In this document: positions 27,186 through 36,961 of the stretch, one piece after another
Numbering within the stretch: the stretch's first letter is position 1
Layout: every line of letters begins with the position of its first letter
Assembly: GCA_035268985.1 (NCBI GenBank)
Contig: DATFJV010000078.1
Span: 1 to 64,000 of the forward strand
DNA length: 64,000 nucleotides
Direction of reading: 5' to 3'
DNA from: JAAYHV01 sp035268985
GTDB lineage: Bacteria; Bacillota; Clostridia; Peptostreptococcales; Anaerovoracaceae
Translations under genes and position numbers: made by a program
Notes under the pieces: model-generated
Database searches by the model: none
The model's input: only the letters and a program-made list of their open reading frames with translations
What the model was told of the DNA's origin: nothing

Positions 27186-28049
27186 TTAATATTTCTTATT
27201 ACTTTTTATCTCTTCAATCATTCTTATATATGATTGATATCTACTTCTGCTAATAAACCCTTTACTCAAAGATTCTTTTACACCACACGAAGGTTCATTA
27301 ATATGTATACAATCTCTATACTTACAATTACAATATTTTACAAAATCCGGGAATAAAGAAGTCAAATCACTAACCTCCATAATTGGCATATCCAAAGATG
27401 TGAAACCAGGAGTGTCAAATACGCTTGTTTTGTAGTCTACATCGAATATTTCCGCATGTCTAGTAGTATGCCTTCCTCTTTTAGTTTTGCTGCTTAAAGA
27501 GCCCGTTTCGGCCTTATTATTATTTAATAGCGCATTCAAAATTGTTGACTTGCCTACACCTGATGGGCCTGCTAAAGCAACTGTTTGACCTTGAATTCCT
27601 TTCATCAGTTCATCTATGCCATATCCACTTTTAGCATTAACATTAAATGTTTTATATATACTATTATAAACATTTATGATTTCATTAAATCTATTTTCAT
27701 CTACCAAATCAATCTTTGTTATACATATATAGACACTAACTTGATAATACTCAGCGATTGCACAAAGTTTGTCTATTGAAAGAAAACTAGGATTAGGTTC
27801 AGTAGCAGCAAAAGTTACAATTATTCTATCAATATTAGCTATAGAAGGTCTAATAAATTCATTCTTTCTTTTGCATACCTTGGTAATAACACACTGTTTA
27901 TCATCTCTTAATTCAAATTCAACATTATCACCAACTTTTATTAAGTTATTATTTCTTTTTAGAATGCCCCTACCTTGTCCTCTAATAATTTCATTATTAA
28001 ATTTTACATAATAGAAACCGCCTATACCTTTAGCAACTTTGCCTAACAT
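27186..28049 (-). CDS. rsgA: Small ribosomal subunit biogenesis GTPase RsgA
   Basis: The 287-residue circularly permuted GTPase assists late 30S maturation. The OB domain (about 1-65) begins MLGKVAKGIGGFYYVKF, the G4 motif is ITKID, G1 follows it as GPSGVGKST, G3 is DTPGF, and the C-terminal zinc site is CNCKYRDCIHINEPSC. The start at 28049 aligns with the family N-terminus; a longer frame to 28106 would overlap prkC by over 50 bp. The gene starts one base after the prkC stop. Confidence 0.95.
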   Translation of the reverse strand: MLGKVAKGIGGFYYVKFNNEIIRGQGRGILKRNNNLIKVGDNVEFELRDDKQCVITKVCKRKNEFIRPSIANIDRIIVTFAATEPNPSFLSIDKLCAIAEYYQVSVYICITKIDLVDENRFNEIINVYNSIYKTFNVNAKSGYGIDELMKGIQGQTVALAGPSGVGKSTILNALLNNNKAETGSLSSKTKRGRHTTRHAEIFDVDYKTSVFDTPGFTSLDMPIMEVSDLTSLFPDFVKYCNCKYRDCIHINEPSCGVKESLSKGFISRSRYQSYIRMIEEIKSNKKY

Positions 28050-28050
28050 A

Positions 28051-29796
28051 TTATTCAGGAGATTCCTCTTCAGGTACTTCATCTCCGGTATTTTCTTCTC
28101 CGCCAATTTCTTCTCCTGAGTCTACCACAGGTGGTCCCTTACTAACTCTTATGCGAATAGGTGTATCTTGCTGTAAATTTGTATTTGCAGCATATTCTTG
28201 CCACATTACATATCCCTCAGCGTATATTTCACTATCATCAAAAGTAACTATTCCCACTTCGAAACCTGCATCCTCAATTAATTGTTTAGCCTTTTCAGCC
28301 TCCATACCAGTTACTAAAGGAACTATACCTTCTTTTTCTCCCTCTCCATCACTGATAACAATATCAATTCTTTCGCCTTTTTCTTTTAACTCTCCTGATT
28401 TAGGTGATTGAGACAAAATCGTACCTTCTGGTTCAGTACTAGTTTCTGATTTAACAACACCTAATACAAAACCATATTCATCAAGATAATCAGATATATT
28501 TTCATAATTCATATCAACAATATTGGGAATTGCACCTTCTTTTTTGCCTTTGCTTATTTCTACAGTTATTATCATTCCTTTTTTGACTTCTTCACCTGAC
28601 TTTGGATCATGGTTTGCAATTTTACCTTCTTCTACGTCACTGCTATAAGTTTCTTCACCTTCTTCTATTTCTAAACCTAAAGCTTCCAATTTTAATTCCG
28701 CTTCATCATAAGATAAATTAACTAAATCAGGCACGTTAACTAAACTATTTGCTTCCGCCAACATAGTAGTAACTAAATAACCTATAGGAATTAAACAAAT
28801 CGCAATTACTATTGCAATAATAATATTTCTCTTCTTTTTTTCCTCTCCAAAATTGGATATTGACTTTTTCTTTTTTGTTTCTTCTTTTGAACCTTCTTCA
28901 CTTTCTTCTTCAGTATTGTTTCTGCTTTGCTCTACTTTTTCAGAAGCAGCTAAAAATACAGAATTACCAACAACTCTAGTAACGAATTCTATATTATCCA
29001 ATTCTTCAATTAATTCATCTGCACTTTTATATCTGTTAGTCTGATATTTATCAGTAGCCTTTAAAACAGTTCTTTCCAATGCTGGAGGTACAGCTTCCGC
29101 TAATTGAGTAGGCGGAACTATCTCATCGTTTATATGCTTTAATGCTATAGATACTGGATTATCTGCATCAAAAGGAACTTTACCAGTAAGCATTTCATAC
29201 ATTACTATACCCAATGAATAAATATCAGATCTTTCATCAACATAATTTCCTCTAGCCTGCTCAGGCGAAAAGTAATGTACTGATCCAATTATAGAATTAT
29301 TAGTAGATAATGTAGCATCATTTACTGCTTTAGCTATTCCAAAATCAGCTAATTTAGCCACACCTTCACTGGTTATTAAAATATTATGTGGCTTAACATC
29401 TCTATGTATTATATTATTACTATGTGCTATTTTAAGAGCTGAAGCCAATTGTTTAGTGATATCAATAACCTTTTTATAATCCATAGGTGCTTCTTTAGTA
29501 ATAACATCACTTAAAGTTTTACCTTCCACCAATTCCATTACAATATAATTAATATTACCTTCTTTTCCTACATCATATACTCCCACAACATTTGGATGAG
29601 ATAATCCTGCTGCGGATTGTGACTCTCTTTTAAAATTTTCAACAAAAGACGCATCTTTTGTAAACTCCGGTCTAAGGATTTTTACTGCTATAAATCTGTT
29701 TAACAACTTGTCTTTAGCTTTATATACTACAGCCATTCCACCTTCGCCAATTTTTTCAAGCAATTCGTATCTGCCTGAAAGTAACCTATTACTCAT
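28051..29796 (-). CDS. prkC: PASTA-domain serine/threonine protein kinase
   Basis: The 581-residue membrane kinase senses muropeptides or lipid II and phosphorylates cell-division, wall and metabolic targets. The kinase domain (about 10-270) has the Gly loop GEGGMAVVYKA (18-28), Lys39, HRDVKPHN and DFGIAK. A charged linker and one membrane helix (about 325-348) follow, then three PASTA repeats (each opening like VPDLVNLSYDEA, IPNIVDMNYENI or VPLVTGMEAEKA) and an acidic tail. The phosphatase stp is encoded 4 bp upstream, the standard kinase/phosphatase pair. Confidence 0.97.
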   Translation of the reverse strand: MSNRLLSGRYELLEKIGEGGMAVVYKAKDKLLNRFIAVKILRPEFTKDASFVENFKRESQSAAGLSHPNVVGVYDVGKEGNINYIVMELVEGKTLSDVITKEAPMDYKKVIDITKQLASALKIAHSNNIIHRDVKPHNILITSEGVAKLADFGIAKAVNDATLSTNNSIIGSVHYFSPEQARGNYVDERSDIYSLGIVMYEMLTGKVPFDADNPVSIALKHINDEIVPPTQLAEAVPPALERTVLKATDKYQTNRYKSADELIEELDNIEFVTRVVGNSVFLAASEKVEQSRNNTEEESEEGSKEETKKKKSISNFGEEKKKRNIIIAIVIAICLIPIGYLVTTMLAEANSLVNVPDLVNLSYDEAELKLEALGLEIEEGEETYSSDVEEGKIANHDPKSGEEVKKGMIITVEISKGKKEGAIPNIVDMNYENISDYLDEYGFVLGVVKSETSTEPEGTILSQSPKSGELKEKGERIDIVISDGEGEKEGIVPLVTGMEAEKAKQLIEDAGFEVGIVTFDDSEIYAEGYVMWQEYAANTNLQQDTPIRIRVSKGPPVVDSGEEIGGEENTGDEVPEEESPE

Positions 29797-29800
29797 TTTT

Positions 29801-30535
29801 CTAGTTATCCTCCATTATTTTTATACATATAACGGAAACATTATCGTTTCCTCCGTGATCATTTGCATTTTCCACAAGAGATTCTGCACATTTTTGCATA
29901 TCCTTTTTTTCTTTTATAATTTTATATATCTTTTTATCCGTAAGTTCGTCATATAAACCATCACTACATAATACAATTACATCCCCTACACTCATAGGTA
30001 ATGTATATAAATCCATAATAACCTTTTCTTCTGCACCTATTGCTCTAGTTATAACGTTCTTTTTAGTATGGTTTCTCGCTTCTTTAGATGTAATCATACC
30101 AGCTTTTACAAGTTCGTTTACATAAGTATGGTCATCAGTGATTTGTATTATTTTTTCTTCATGTATTAGATAAGCTCTGCTGTCGCCTACATTACCTACA
30201 TATGCCAAATTCCCTTTTACTAATACATAAACAAATGTAGTAGCCATTCCCAAATATTCTTCTTTCGAATTGGCTAAATTGTATATCTTATTATTAACGA
30301 ATATTATTGAATCCTCTAATAATTTTATAAGTTCATTATCATCTTCTAAATCTTTATATCTAAGTTTAACATATTTTGCAAAAGTCTCTACCGTTTCTTT
30401 ACTCGCGATCTCACCTGAGCGATTTCCTCCCACTCCGTCTGCTAATAAATACAGGTTGATGTCATTTATAACTTTGACATAATCTTCGTTTTTTATTCTT
30501 CGCATTCCTCTGTCTGTTAACAATCCTGTTTTCAT
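29801..30535 (-). CDS. stp: PP2C-family Stp1/PrpC protein phosphatase
   Basis: The 244-residue metal-dependent phosphatase reverses PrkC phosphorylation. Motifs are GMRRIKNEDY near the N-terminus, LLADGVGGNRSGEIAS (metal Asp), GDSRAYLI, TRAIG and LCSDGLYDEL, and GGNDNVSVI at the end. It is full length for the bacterial family. It lies between rsmB (13 bp) and prkC (4 bp). Confidence 0.96.
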   Translation of the reverse strand: MKTGLLTDRGMRRIKNEDYVKVINDINLYLLADGVGGNRSGEIASKETVETFAKYVKLRYKDLEDDNELIKLLEDSIIFVNNKIYNLANSKEEYLGMATTFVYVLVKGNLAYVGNVGDSRAYLIHEEKIIQITDDHTYVNELVKAGMITSKEARNHTKKNVITRAIGAEEKVIMDLYTLPMSVGDVIVLCSDGLYDELTDKKIYKIIKEKKDMQKCAESLVENANDHGGNDNVSVICIKIMEDN

Positions 30536-30548
30536 TATTACCTCACTA

Positions 30549-31814
30549 TTAGTTTAATCTGCATAATTTACAGTAGAAAAAACCATCTACCTTTCCATTA
30601 TAAGGTAAAGCTGTATATTTTTCAACTATATTAAATTTATCATTATTTAACAAAAACTTATCAATAATACCATCATTTTCATCCTTGTTTATGGTACATG
30701 TACTATAAAGAACATTACCGCCAACTTTTACATAATTACAAGCATTTTCCAATATTTTCAATTGTATTACTTGTAGATCTTTTAATTCAGCTTCATTTAT
30801 ATTATATTTGATTTCTGGTTTTTTATTTATTACACCCATTCCAGAGCAAGGAACATCGGCTAAAACATAATCAAACTTATCATTCATTTCTTTATCATGT
30901 AAACAACCATCTTTTATTTTAGTTTTAATTATATCAATGCTTAATCTTTTAGTTTCATTAGCAATAAGCCTAAGCCTATTTTCATATATATCACAAGCAA
31001 CAATTAAACCCTTGTTATCCATTATTTCAGCCATATAAGTTGTCTTACCCCCTGGTGCAGCGCACATATCCAAAACATAGGCGCCAGGCTCAGGATTCAA
31101 AACATTTATTGCATTTATTGAAGCTACTCCCTGTACGGAAATTTCGCCATCCTTATATTCCTTGCTGCTAATAATATCTCCTCCATTAACGATAATCATA
31201 TTATCGTTAATGTCATAGGCTTTTGTATTATTTAACTTCTTTAAGACATCTTCCCTATTAACCTTTAATTTATTAATTCTTAAAGTCATGCTAGGGATAA
31301 TATTTAAGCCTTTTATTATCTCTTTACCATCATTTTCGCCATACTGATCTATAATCATTTCTACAATCCACAATGGAAATGATTCTTTAATTGATAATTC
31401 TTTATGATTATTATTAGGTAAATTAATATTATCTTTTTCTCTAATAAATGATCTTAAAATGCCGTTAATGAATTTATCTCTTCCTTTACACTTTTTTTTT
31501 GCAATTTCAACTATTTCATTAACTGTGGCATAATTGGGAATGGATTTGGAAAACATTATTTCATATATTCCCATTCTTAAAAGAATTAAATCTTTTGTTT
31601 TAATACTTTTAACACCCTTTTGGGATAATTTGTCAATATTAAAATCTAGTAGCATAAGATAACGCAAAACACCTTTTGCATAATTTCTAATATAACTACT
31701 AGAATAAACTTCGTATTTATTAATCATCCTATTAATGGATAAATTTGAATATGCACCATTATTTAAAACATCGTTTAATGATTCATAAACCGCTATTCTA
31801 TCATTAAACATCAT
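30549..31814 (-). CDS. rsmB: 16S rRNA (cytosine-967-C5)-methyltransferase
   Basis: The 421-residue enzyme has an N-terminal NusB-like RNA-binding domain (about 1-130), then the SAM domain with LDMCAAPGGKTTYMAE, ADVPCSGMG (Cys of the release motif) and LYSTCTINKDEND (catalytic Cys). Its start overlaps the stop of the yugP-like gene by 4 bp. The rlmN gene that often separates rsmB and stp in related operons is absent. Confidence 0.95.
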   Translation of the reverse strand: MMFNDRIAVYESLNDVLNNGAYSNLSINRMINKYEVYSSSYIRNYAKGVLRYLMLLDFNIDKLSQKGVKSIKTKDLILLRMGIYEIMFSKSIPNYATVNEIVEIAKKKCKGRDKFINGILRSFIREKDNINLPNNNHKELSIKESFPLWIVEMIIDQYGENDGKEIIKGLNIIPSMTLRINKLKVNREDVLKKLNNTKAYDINDNMIIVNGGDIISSKEYKDGEISVQGVASINAINVLNPEPGAYVLDMCAAPGGKTTYMAEIMDNKGLIVACDIYENRLRLIANETKRLSIDIIKTKIKDGCLHDKEMNDKFDYVLADVPCSGMGVINKKPEIKYNINEAELKDLQVIQLKILENACNYVKVGGNVLYSTCTINKDENDGIIDKFLLNNDKFNIVEKYTALPYNGKVDGFFYCKLCRLN

Positions 31815-32506
31815 CTATTTCCCCTAATAAGTAGCAGCCTAATCAAATTCGCAGCCGCTACTGCTAGCGCCGCAACGTATGTCATTGCTGCTGCTCTTAA
31901 TACTTTTTTAGACCCGTTTATTTCTTCTCCAGTAACTATGTATGATTCTTCCATTTGATTTATTGCTCTGCTGCTAGCATTCAGCTCAACAGGTAAAGTT
32001 ATCAAATGAAATGCAACCACTACTGCAAATGTTATAATCCCTATGTCAAAAAGCATTCCCCCCATTACACTTTGGGTTGACATTATTATTCCAATAAATA
32101 TAAGGGGCCATGATGCAGATGATGCAAAGCTAACCACTGGCACAACACTATTTCTTAGTGTTAAAGGTAAATAGTTCCTAGAATGCTGAATGGCATGGCC
32201 AACTTCATGACATGCTACACTAACTGCACTTATAGTTTTTCCATTATATACTTCTTGAGATAAGTTTAATGTGCGATTTTTCGGATTATAATTATCAGAC
32301 AAATTTCCTGGAACTTTATTTATAACTACATCGTTTAGACCATTAGCATCTAAAACTCTTCTAGCTGCCTCAGCTCCTGATAAATTTCTCATATTTCTAA
32401 CTTTTGAATATTTAGCAAAACTTTTTTTAACAGATGCTTGTGCTACCATTGCAAAAATAATTGCTGGTATTAAAATAATCATTGAACTATAGTAAGTTAA
32501 AAACAT
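31811..32506 (-). CDS. Zinc metallopeptidase, YugP family
   Basis: The 231-residue membrane-anchored protease has the zincin motif HEVGHAIQH and several hydrophobic segments (N-terminal about 5-22, and pairs after residue 120 and near the C-terminus). It starts 11 bp after fmt and overlaps rsmB. This gene is a regular member of the def-fmt-rsmB cluster in Firmicutes; its physiological substrate is not known, though membrane-protein quality control has been proposed for related proteins. Confidence 0.92.
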   Translation of the reverse strand: MFLTYYSSMIILIPAIIFAMVAQASVKKSFAKYSKVRNMRNLSGAEAARRVLDANGLNDVVINKVPGNLSDNYNPKNRTLNLSQEVYNGKTISAVSVACHEVGHAIQHSRNYLPLTLRNSVVPVVSFASSASWPLIFIGIIMSTQSVMGGMLFDIGIITFAVVVAFHLITLPVELNASSRAINQMEESYIVTGEEINGSKKVLRAAAMTYVAALAVAAANLIRLLLIRGNR

Positions 32507-32517
32507 CTCATTCTCCT

Positions 32518-33441
32518 TTATTCGAATTTCATTCCTATTTTTATTTGATTCCCTTTTATAAACTCGGAAACTTTCATTCTTTTCTTTCCTTGAGCTTGTA
32601 TTTCAGTTATTTTAATTGCGCCTTGTTTACATTTTACTGTAATAGCATCATCAACTCCAATAATCTCACCGTTGCATGCTAAGCTATTTGTTGAAATATA
32701 ATCACTTCTAAAAAACTTATATGTTTTACCATCAAGATTAGCATATGCCCCTGGCCATGTATTAAATGCTCGAATTTTTCTTTGTATATAATCAGCATTC
32801 TCGTTAAAATTAATTTGACCATCAACCTTGCTTATTATCGGTGCATAAGTACTGATCTTATGATTTTGTTCCTTTGGTTCTAGACCTTCATATTCTATTT
32901 TATCAATAGTCTTAATTAGCAATTTGCCACCCATTACTGATAATTCATCATGTAATTCCTCAATATACTTATTATCAATTTTTGTTTTCGCTATACTATA
33001 AATAGGTCCACTGTCAAGACCTTCTTCCATTTTCATGATTGATATGCCCGTATATTCTTCATTATTTAAAATTGCATGGTGTATAGGAGATGCACCTCTT
33101 AAATTAGGGAGCAAAGATCCATGCACATTGATGCAACCGTATCTTGGGATTTCCAAAACCTTTTTAGGCAATATCTGTCCAAACGCTACAACAACAATTA
33201 GATCAAATTCAATTGCTTTTATTTTTTCAATAAAATCTTCATTGTTTTTAATATTAAATGGTTGTATTATTTCAATATCACTGTTTAATGCAATTTCTTT
33301 TACTGGAGAAAACGAAACTTTTCCTCTATTCCTTCTTTTATCTGGCTGAGTAACAACAGCTGAAACCACATGTTTTGAATTAATTAAACATTTTAGTGAT
33401 TCAACAGCAAAATCAGGCGTACCCATAAATAGTATTTTCAT
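32518..33441 (-). CDS. fmt: Methionyl-tRNA formyltransferase
   Basis: The 307-residue enzyme formylates initiator Met-tRNA using 10-formyltetrahydrofolate. Motifs are MGTPDFAVESL, VVTQPDKRRNRG, the active-site string INVHGSLLPNLRGASPIH, and GLDSGPI. The C-terminal OB domain (about 205-307) binds tRNA. It overlaps the def stop by one base; Def later removes the formyl group, so the pair acts at both ends of initiation. Confidence 0.98.
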   Translation of the reverse strand: MKILFMGTPDFAVESLKCLINSKHVVSAVVTQPDKRRNRGKVSFSPVKEIALNSDIEIIQPFNIKNNEDFIEKIKAIEFDLIVVVAFGQILPKKVLEIPRYGCINVHGSLLPNLRGASPIHHAILNNEEYTGISIMKMEEGLDSGPIYSIAKTKIDNKYIEELHDELSVMGGKLLIKTIDKIEYEGLEPKEQNHKISTYAPIISKVDGQINFNENADYIQRKIRAFNTWPGAYANLDGKTYKFFRSDYISTNSLACNGEIIGVDDAITVKCKQGAIKITEIQAQGKKRMKVSEFIKGNQIKIGMKFE

Positions 33442-33941
33442 TACTTAGATTCCTCTTCCACTTCCATAAGCATAGCTTCATACTCTTCTTCAGTCATGAT
33501 TTGTTTTGACTTATCTTTATATAATATTCCATTTAAATGATCATTTTCATGGGACATTACAACCGCATAAAATCCTGTGAATTCATATTTATGTTTTTCA
33601 CCCTCTAGGTCTGTTGCTTCCATTACTATCTTTGTAGGTCTATCAACTAAACCGATATATCCTGGCACACTAAGGCAACCTTCTGTTGACTCTTGAGTCC
33701 CCTCTTCAGAAATAATTTCTGGATTTATCATTATATATAAATTTTCTGGTTCAGGTTCTGCAACAAAGATTTTTCTCATCACTCCTATTTGAGGAGCTGC
33801 AAGACCTACACCTTTTTCTTTTCTCATGGTTTCTATCATGTCATCAATTAATACCTTAATTCTGTCATTTATGTTTTTTACCTCTTTACAGTTTTTTCTA
33901 AGTATTTCGTCACCTTCAACTGTTACATTTCTTAATGCCAT
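33441..33941 (-). CDS. def: Peptide deformylase
   Basis: The 166-residue metallo-enzyme removes the N-formyl group from new proteins. The three deformylase motifs are present: GVGLAAPQIG, EGCLSVPG (metal Cys; variant SVPG of type 1B) and SHENDHLNG in place of the usual HExxH. The metal-site His-Glu-x-x-His is read as HENDH and is intact. The start at 33941 (MALRNV) follows GGAGG; the longer frame to 33977 runs into priA's end. Confidence 0.97.
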   Translation of the reverse strand: MALRNVTVEGDEILRKNCKEVKNINDRIKVLIDDMIETMRKEKGVGLAAPQIGVMRKIFVAEPEPENLYIMINPEIISEEGTQESTEGCLSVPGYIGLVDRPTKIVMEATDLEGEKHKYEFTGFYAVVMSHENDHLNGILYKDKSKQIMTEEEYEAMLMEVEEESK

Positions 33942-33951
33942 TAATATCCTC

Positions 33952-35928
33952 CTAAATAATTCCGTATGGATTAACATCTATATCCATATTACAATCCTTT
34001 ATAGTTTTTCTAAATTCCGACAATTGTTTTATACAAGTGTTTCTATATTTTTTACTACTTTTTATCATAAAATAACATTGATATTTATTATTAAGCTTAT
34101 ATCTAGTTGATTCCTTAATATCAAATAAAAATGTTTCTTTATCAGTTTTTAAGTATTTTCTACATTCATTTGCGTACATTTTTGGTTTTTTCTGATACTC
34201 AGATATAAACATTACCACAATAATATCACTAAAAGGTGGATATTTCATAGTCATTCTGTGATTAATTTCTATATTATAGAACTCATCATAATTGTAATTA
34301 ATTGCTGTATTTATAGCATAATTATCTGGGGTATATGTTTGCACAATTACCTTTCCTTTGCTATTACCTCTTCCCGCTCTTCCAGCAACTTGTGTAATAA
34401 GCTGATATGTTCTTTCACTAGATCTGTAATCGGGTATGTTTAATGACATATCTGCTGATACTATCCCTACTAAACCAACATTTTTAAAATCTAAACCCTT
34501 TGCAATTATTTGAGTCCCTATCAATATGTCAATATTACCTTTTGAAAAGTCGCTCAATATGTTGTCAACTTCACTCTGCTTTTTCGCAATATCTAAATCT
34601 ATTCTTTGTATTTTACAGCCATCAAATAGTTTTTGGGCCTCTTCTTCTATTTTTTCAGTGCCGAATCCATGCATTTTAATATATTTACTATCACAAACTG
34701 GACATTTATTATACAACATTTTATGATCACCACAATAATGACATACCATTTCATTTTCTCTTTTATGATAAGTCATGGTAACCCCACATTTTTCACATAT
34801 TACTTTATGACCGCATTCCAAACACTGTATACTAGTAGAATGCCCTCTTCTATTTATAAAAAGTATTACTTGCTCTTTTTTTGATACAGTATTTTTAATT
34901 TCATTATATAAGTTATTGCTAAATGGAGTAAAATTGCCTGCCCTCGTTTCATTTCTCATATCAACAACTGCAACTTCGGGCATTAAACTGCCATCTACTC
35001 TATTTTTTATATTAACTTTATCATATATACCTTTATTAGCTCTATAGTTTGAAACAATAGAAGGTGTTGCACTTCCCATAACCAATACACCATTATGATT
35101 CTTTATACGCTTATATGCTATGTCAACTGTTTCATATTTTGGTGTTTTATCAGCTTTATATGTAGACTCATGTTCTTCATCCATAATAATTACACCAATA
35201 TTTATTAAAGGAGCAAAAACAGCTGAACGAGTTCCTAAAACAATTCTTGCTTTACCGTTTTTTATTTTTAACCATTCTCTAAGTCTAACAGAACCAGTCA
35301 GCTTACTGTGAATTATAGCTATATTTTCTTCTCCAAATCGTTCAGATAGTCTTTTTTTTGTTTGATTTGTTAAAGCTATCTCAGGTACTAGGTATATAGC
35401 ATTTTTACCCATCTTCAATGCCTTATCAATTATCTCCATGTATATTTCAGTTTTACCTGAATTTGTTACTCCATTAATAAGAAAAGCCTTCTGCTCAAGA
35501 TTTTCCAAAGCTTTACAGACGCTTTCCTTCGCTTTTATTTGTTCTTCATTTAATTTTATAATTTTATTGCTATCTGAATCATATGCCTTCTTTATTATTT
35601 TTTCGTTTGGACGTTTTCCATTTATAGTAAACAGATTAATGGCATCTATAAATCTAATACCATATCTGTTTCTAATCCATAAAGCTGTTTTTATAATTTC
35701 TTCATTTAATGATTTAGATTCTTCCATCGTTGAAATTTCTTTTATAAGTTTTATGTCGATATTTGGTTTTACATCAATCTCCACAACATAGCCCGCTAAA
35801 AGTTTTTTACGATTTGCAAAATTAACATATACCTTGCTCCCAATGTTCAATTTTTCATTGGAAGCATAGGTATATGGTATATCTGTTTTAAAACTTTTGT
35901 TATCTATAATGATATTAGCGTAATTCAA
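33952..35928 (-). CDS. priA: Primosomal replication-restart helicase PriA
   Basis: The 658-residue superfamily 2 helicase restarts stalled forks. It has a short 3'BD-like N-terminal domain (about 1-100), Walker A GVTNSGKTEIYM, MDEEHESTYK, the zinc-binding block (CLECGHKVICEKCG and CHYCG, CPVCDSK), and helicase motifs IGTQIIAKGLDF and TQVAGRAGRG. It is shorter than the usual 730-800, mainly in the N-terminal region. It heads the priA-def-fmt-rsmB-prkC-rsgA-rpe operon. Confidence 0.97.
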   Translation of the reverse strand: MNYANIIIDNKSFKTDIPYTYASNEKLNIGSKVYVNFANRKKLLAGYVVEIDVKPNIDIKLIKEISTMEESKSLNEEIIKTALWIRNRYGIRFIDAINLFTINGKRPNEKIIKKAYDSDSNKIIKLNEEQIKAKESVCKALENLEQKAFLINGVTNSGKTEIYMEIIDKALKMGKNAIYLVPEIALTNQTKKRLSERFGEENIAIIHSKLTGSVRLREWLKIKNGKARIVLGTRSAVFAPLINIGVIIMDEEHESTYKADKTPKYETVDIAYKRIKNHNGVLVMGSATPSIVSNYRANKGIYDKVNIKNRVDGSLMPEVAVVDMRNETRAGNFTPFSNNLYNEIKNTVSKKEQVILFINRRGHSTSIQCLECGHKVICEKCGVTMTYHKRENEMVCHYCGDHKMLYNKCPVCDSKYIKMHGFGTEKIEEEAQKLFDGCKIQRIDLDIAKKQSEVDNILSDFSKGNIDILIGTQIIAKGLDFKNVGLVGIVSADMSLNIPDYRSSERTYQLITQVAGRAGRGNSKGKVIVQTYTPDNYAINTAINYNYDEFYNIEINHRMTMKYPPFSDIIVVMFISEYQKKPKMYANECRKYLKTDKETFLFDIKESTRYKLNNKYQCYFMIKSSKKYRNTCIKQLSEFRKTIKDCNMDIDVNPYGII

Positions 35929-35937
35929 AAACGACTC

Positions 35938-36948
35938 CTATAATAAATGTATATTAATTTCTTCACATTTTTTTATCATATCATCTGGCCATACTGAAGT
36001 TTGTACTTCTCCTATATGAGCCTTCCTTAGAAAATACATGCACAATCTGCTTTGGCCAATACCTCCACCAATTGAGTATGGTAAATCTCCATTTATAACA
36101 CCTTTATGGAAAACTTGTTCTGCTCTATCTGATGAACCATCTATTTCTAATTGTCTTAACATTGTTTCACTGTCTACTCTAATTCCCATAGATGAAACTT
36201 CAAAAGCCATATCTAATACATCATTCCATAATATAATGTCACCATTTAATTCCCAGTCGTCGTAATCCGGAGATCTTCCATCATGTTTTTCACCAGATTT
36301 TAGTTTGCCACCAATTTTCTTGATGAACACAGCCCCATACTCCTTTGTAATAAGGTCTTCTCTTTCTTTTGGAGTTTTATCTGGCCATCTATCCTCTAGC
36401 TCTTGAGTTGTAATGAATTTAATTTCATTAGGTAACTCAGTTTGTATATCACGATAAAGTCTATTTACATAATCCCCTAAATTTTTAATAGCATTATAAA
36501 TCGTAACAACTGTTTCTTCTAAATATTCAATATTCCGTTGATCCTTTTTTATAACTTTTTCCCAATCCCATTGATCAACATAAATTGAATGAAGATTATC
36601 AAGTTCTTCGTCTCTTCTAATAGCATTCATATCGGTATATATACCATTTTCTGGCTCAATACCATATTTACCAAGTGCCATCCTTTTCCATTTTGCTAGC
36701 GATTGAACTACTTCTACCTTTTTTTCGTCAATGTCGCCCAATGTGAATTCAACTCTTCTTTCAACGCCATTAAGATTGTCATTTAATCCAGTTTCTGGAA
36801 ATACGAACAACGGTGCTGATACCCTTGTAAGCTTTAGCCCATAAGCTAATTCTTGTTGGAAATAATCTTTTATTTTTTTTATTCCCCTTTGTGTTTCTAG
36901 CAATCCCAACTTTGGTTGGTAATCCCTAGGTCTAATAATTTTACTCAT
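35938..36948 (-). CDS. asnA: Aspartate-ammonia ligase (asparagine synthetase A)
   Basis: The 336-residue enzyme makes asparagine from aspartate and ammonia with ATP; it is a class II aminoacyl-tRNA synthetase relative. Motifs are YQPKLGLLETQ at the N-terminus, RVSAPLFV, VEVVQSLAKWKR, YTDMNAIRRDEELDN, VDQWDWEKVI and GGGIGQSRLCM. The start at 36948 (MSKIIRPRDY) matches the family N-terminus and has GGGGGAAA upstream; the longer frame covers queH. It follows queH by 13 bp and is probably cotranscribed. Confidence 0.97.
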   Translation of the reverse strand: MSKIIRPRDYQPKLGLLETQRGIKKIKDYFQQELAYGLKLTRVSAPLFVFPETGLNDNLNGVERRVEFTLGDIDEKKVEVVQSLAKWKRMALGKYGIEPENGIYTDMNAIRRDEELDNLHSIYVDQWDWEKVIKKDQRNIEYLEETVVTIYNAIKNLGDYVNRLYRDIQTELPNEIKFITTQELEDRWPDKTPKEREDLITKEYGAVFIKKIGGKLKSGEKHDGRSPDYDDWELNGDIILWNDVLDMAFEVSSMGIRVDSETMLRQLEIDGSSDRAEQVFHKGVINGDLPYSIGGGIGQSRLCMYFLRKAHIGEVQTSVWPDDMIKKCEEINIHLL

Positions 36949-36961
36949 AATCGTTTCCCCC

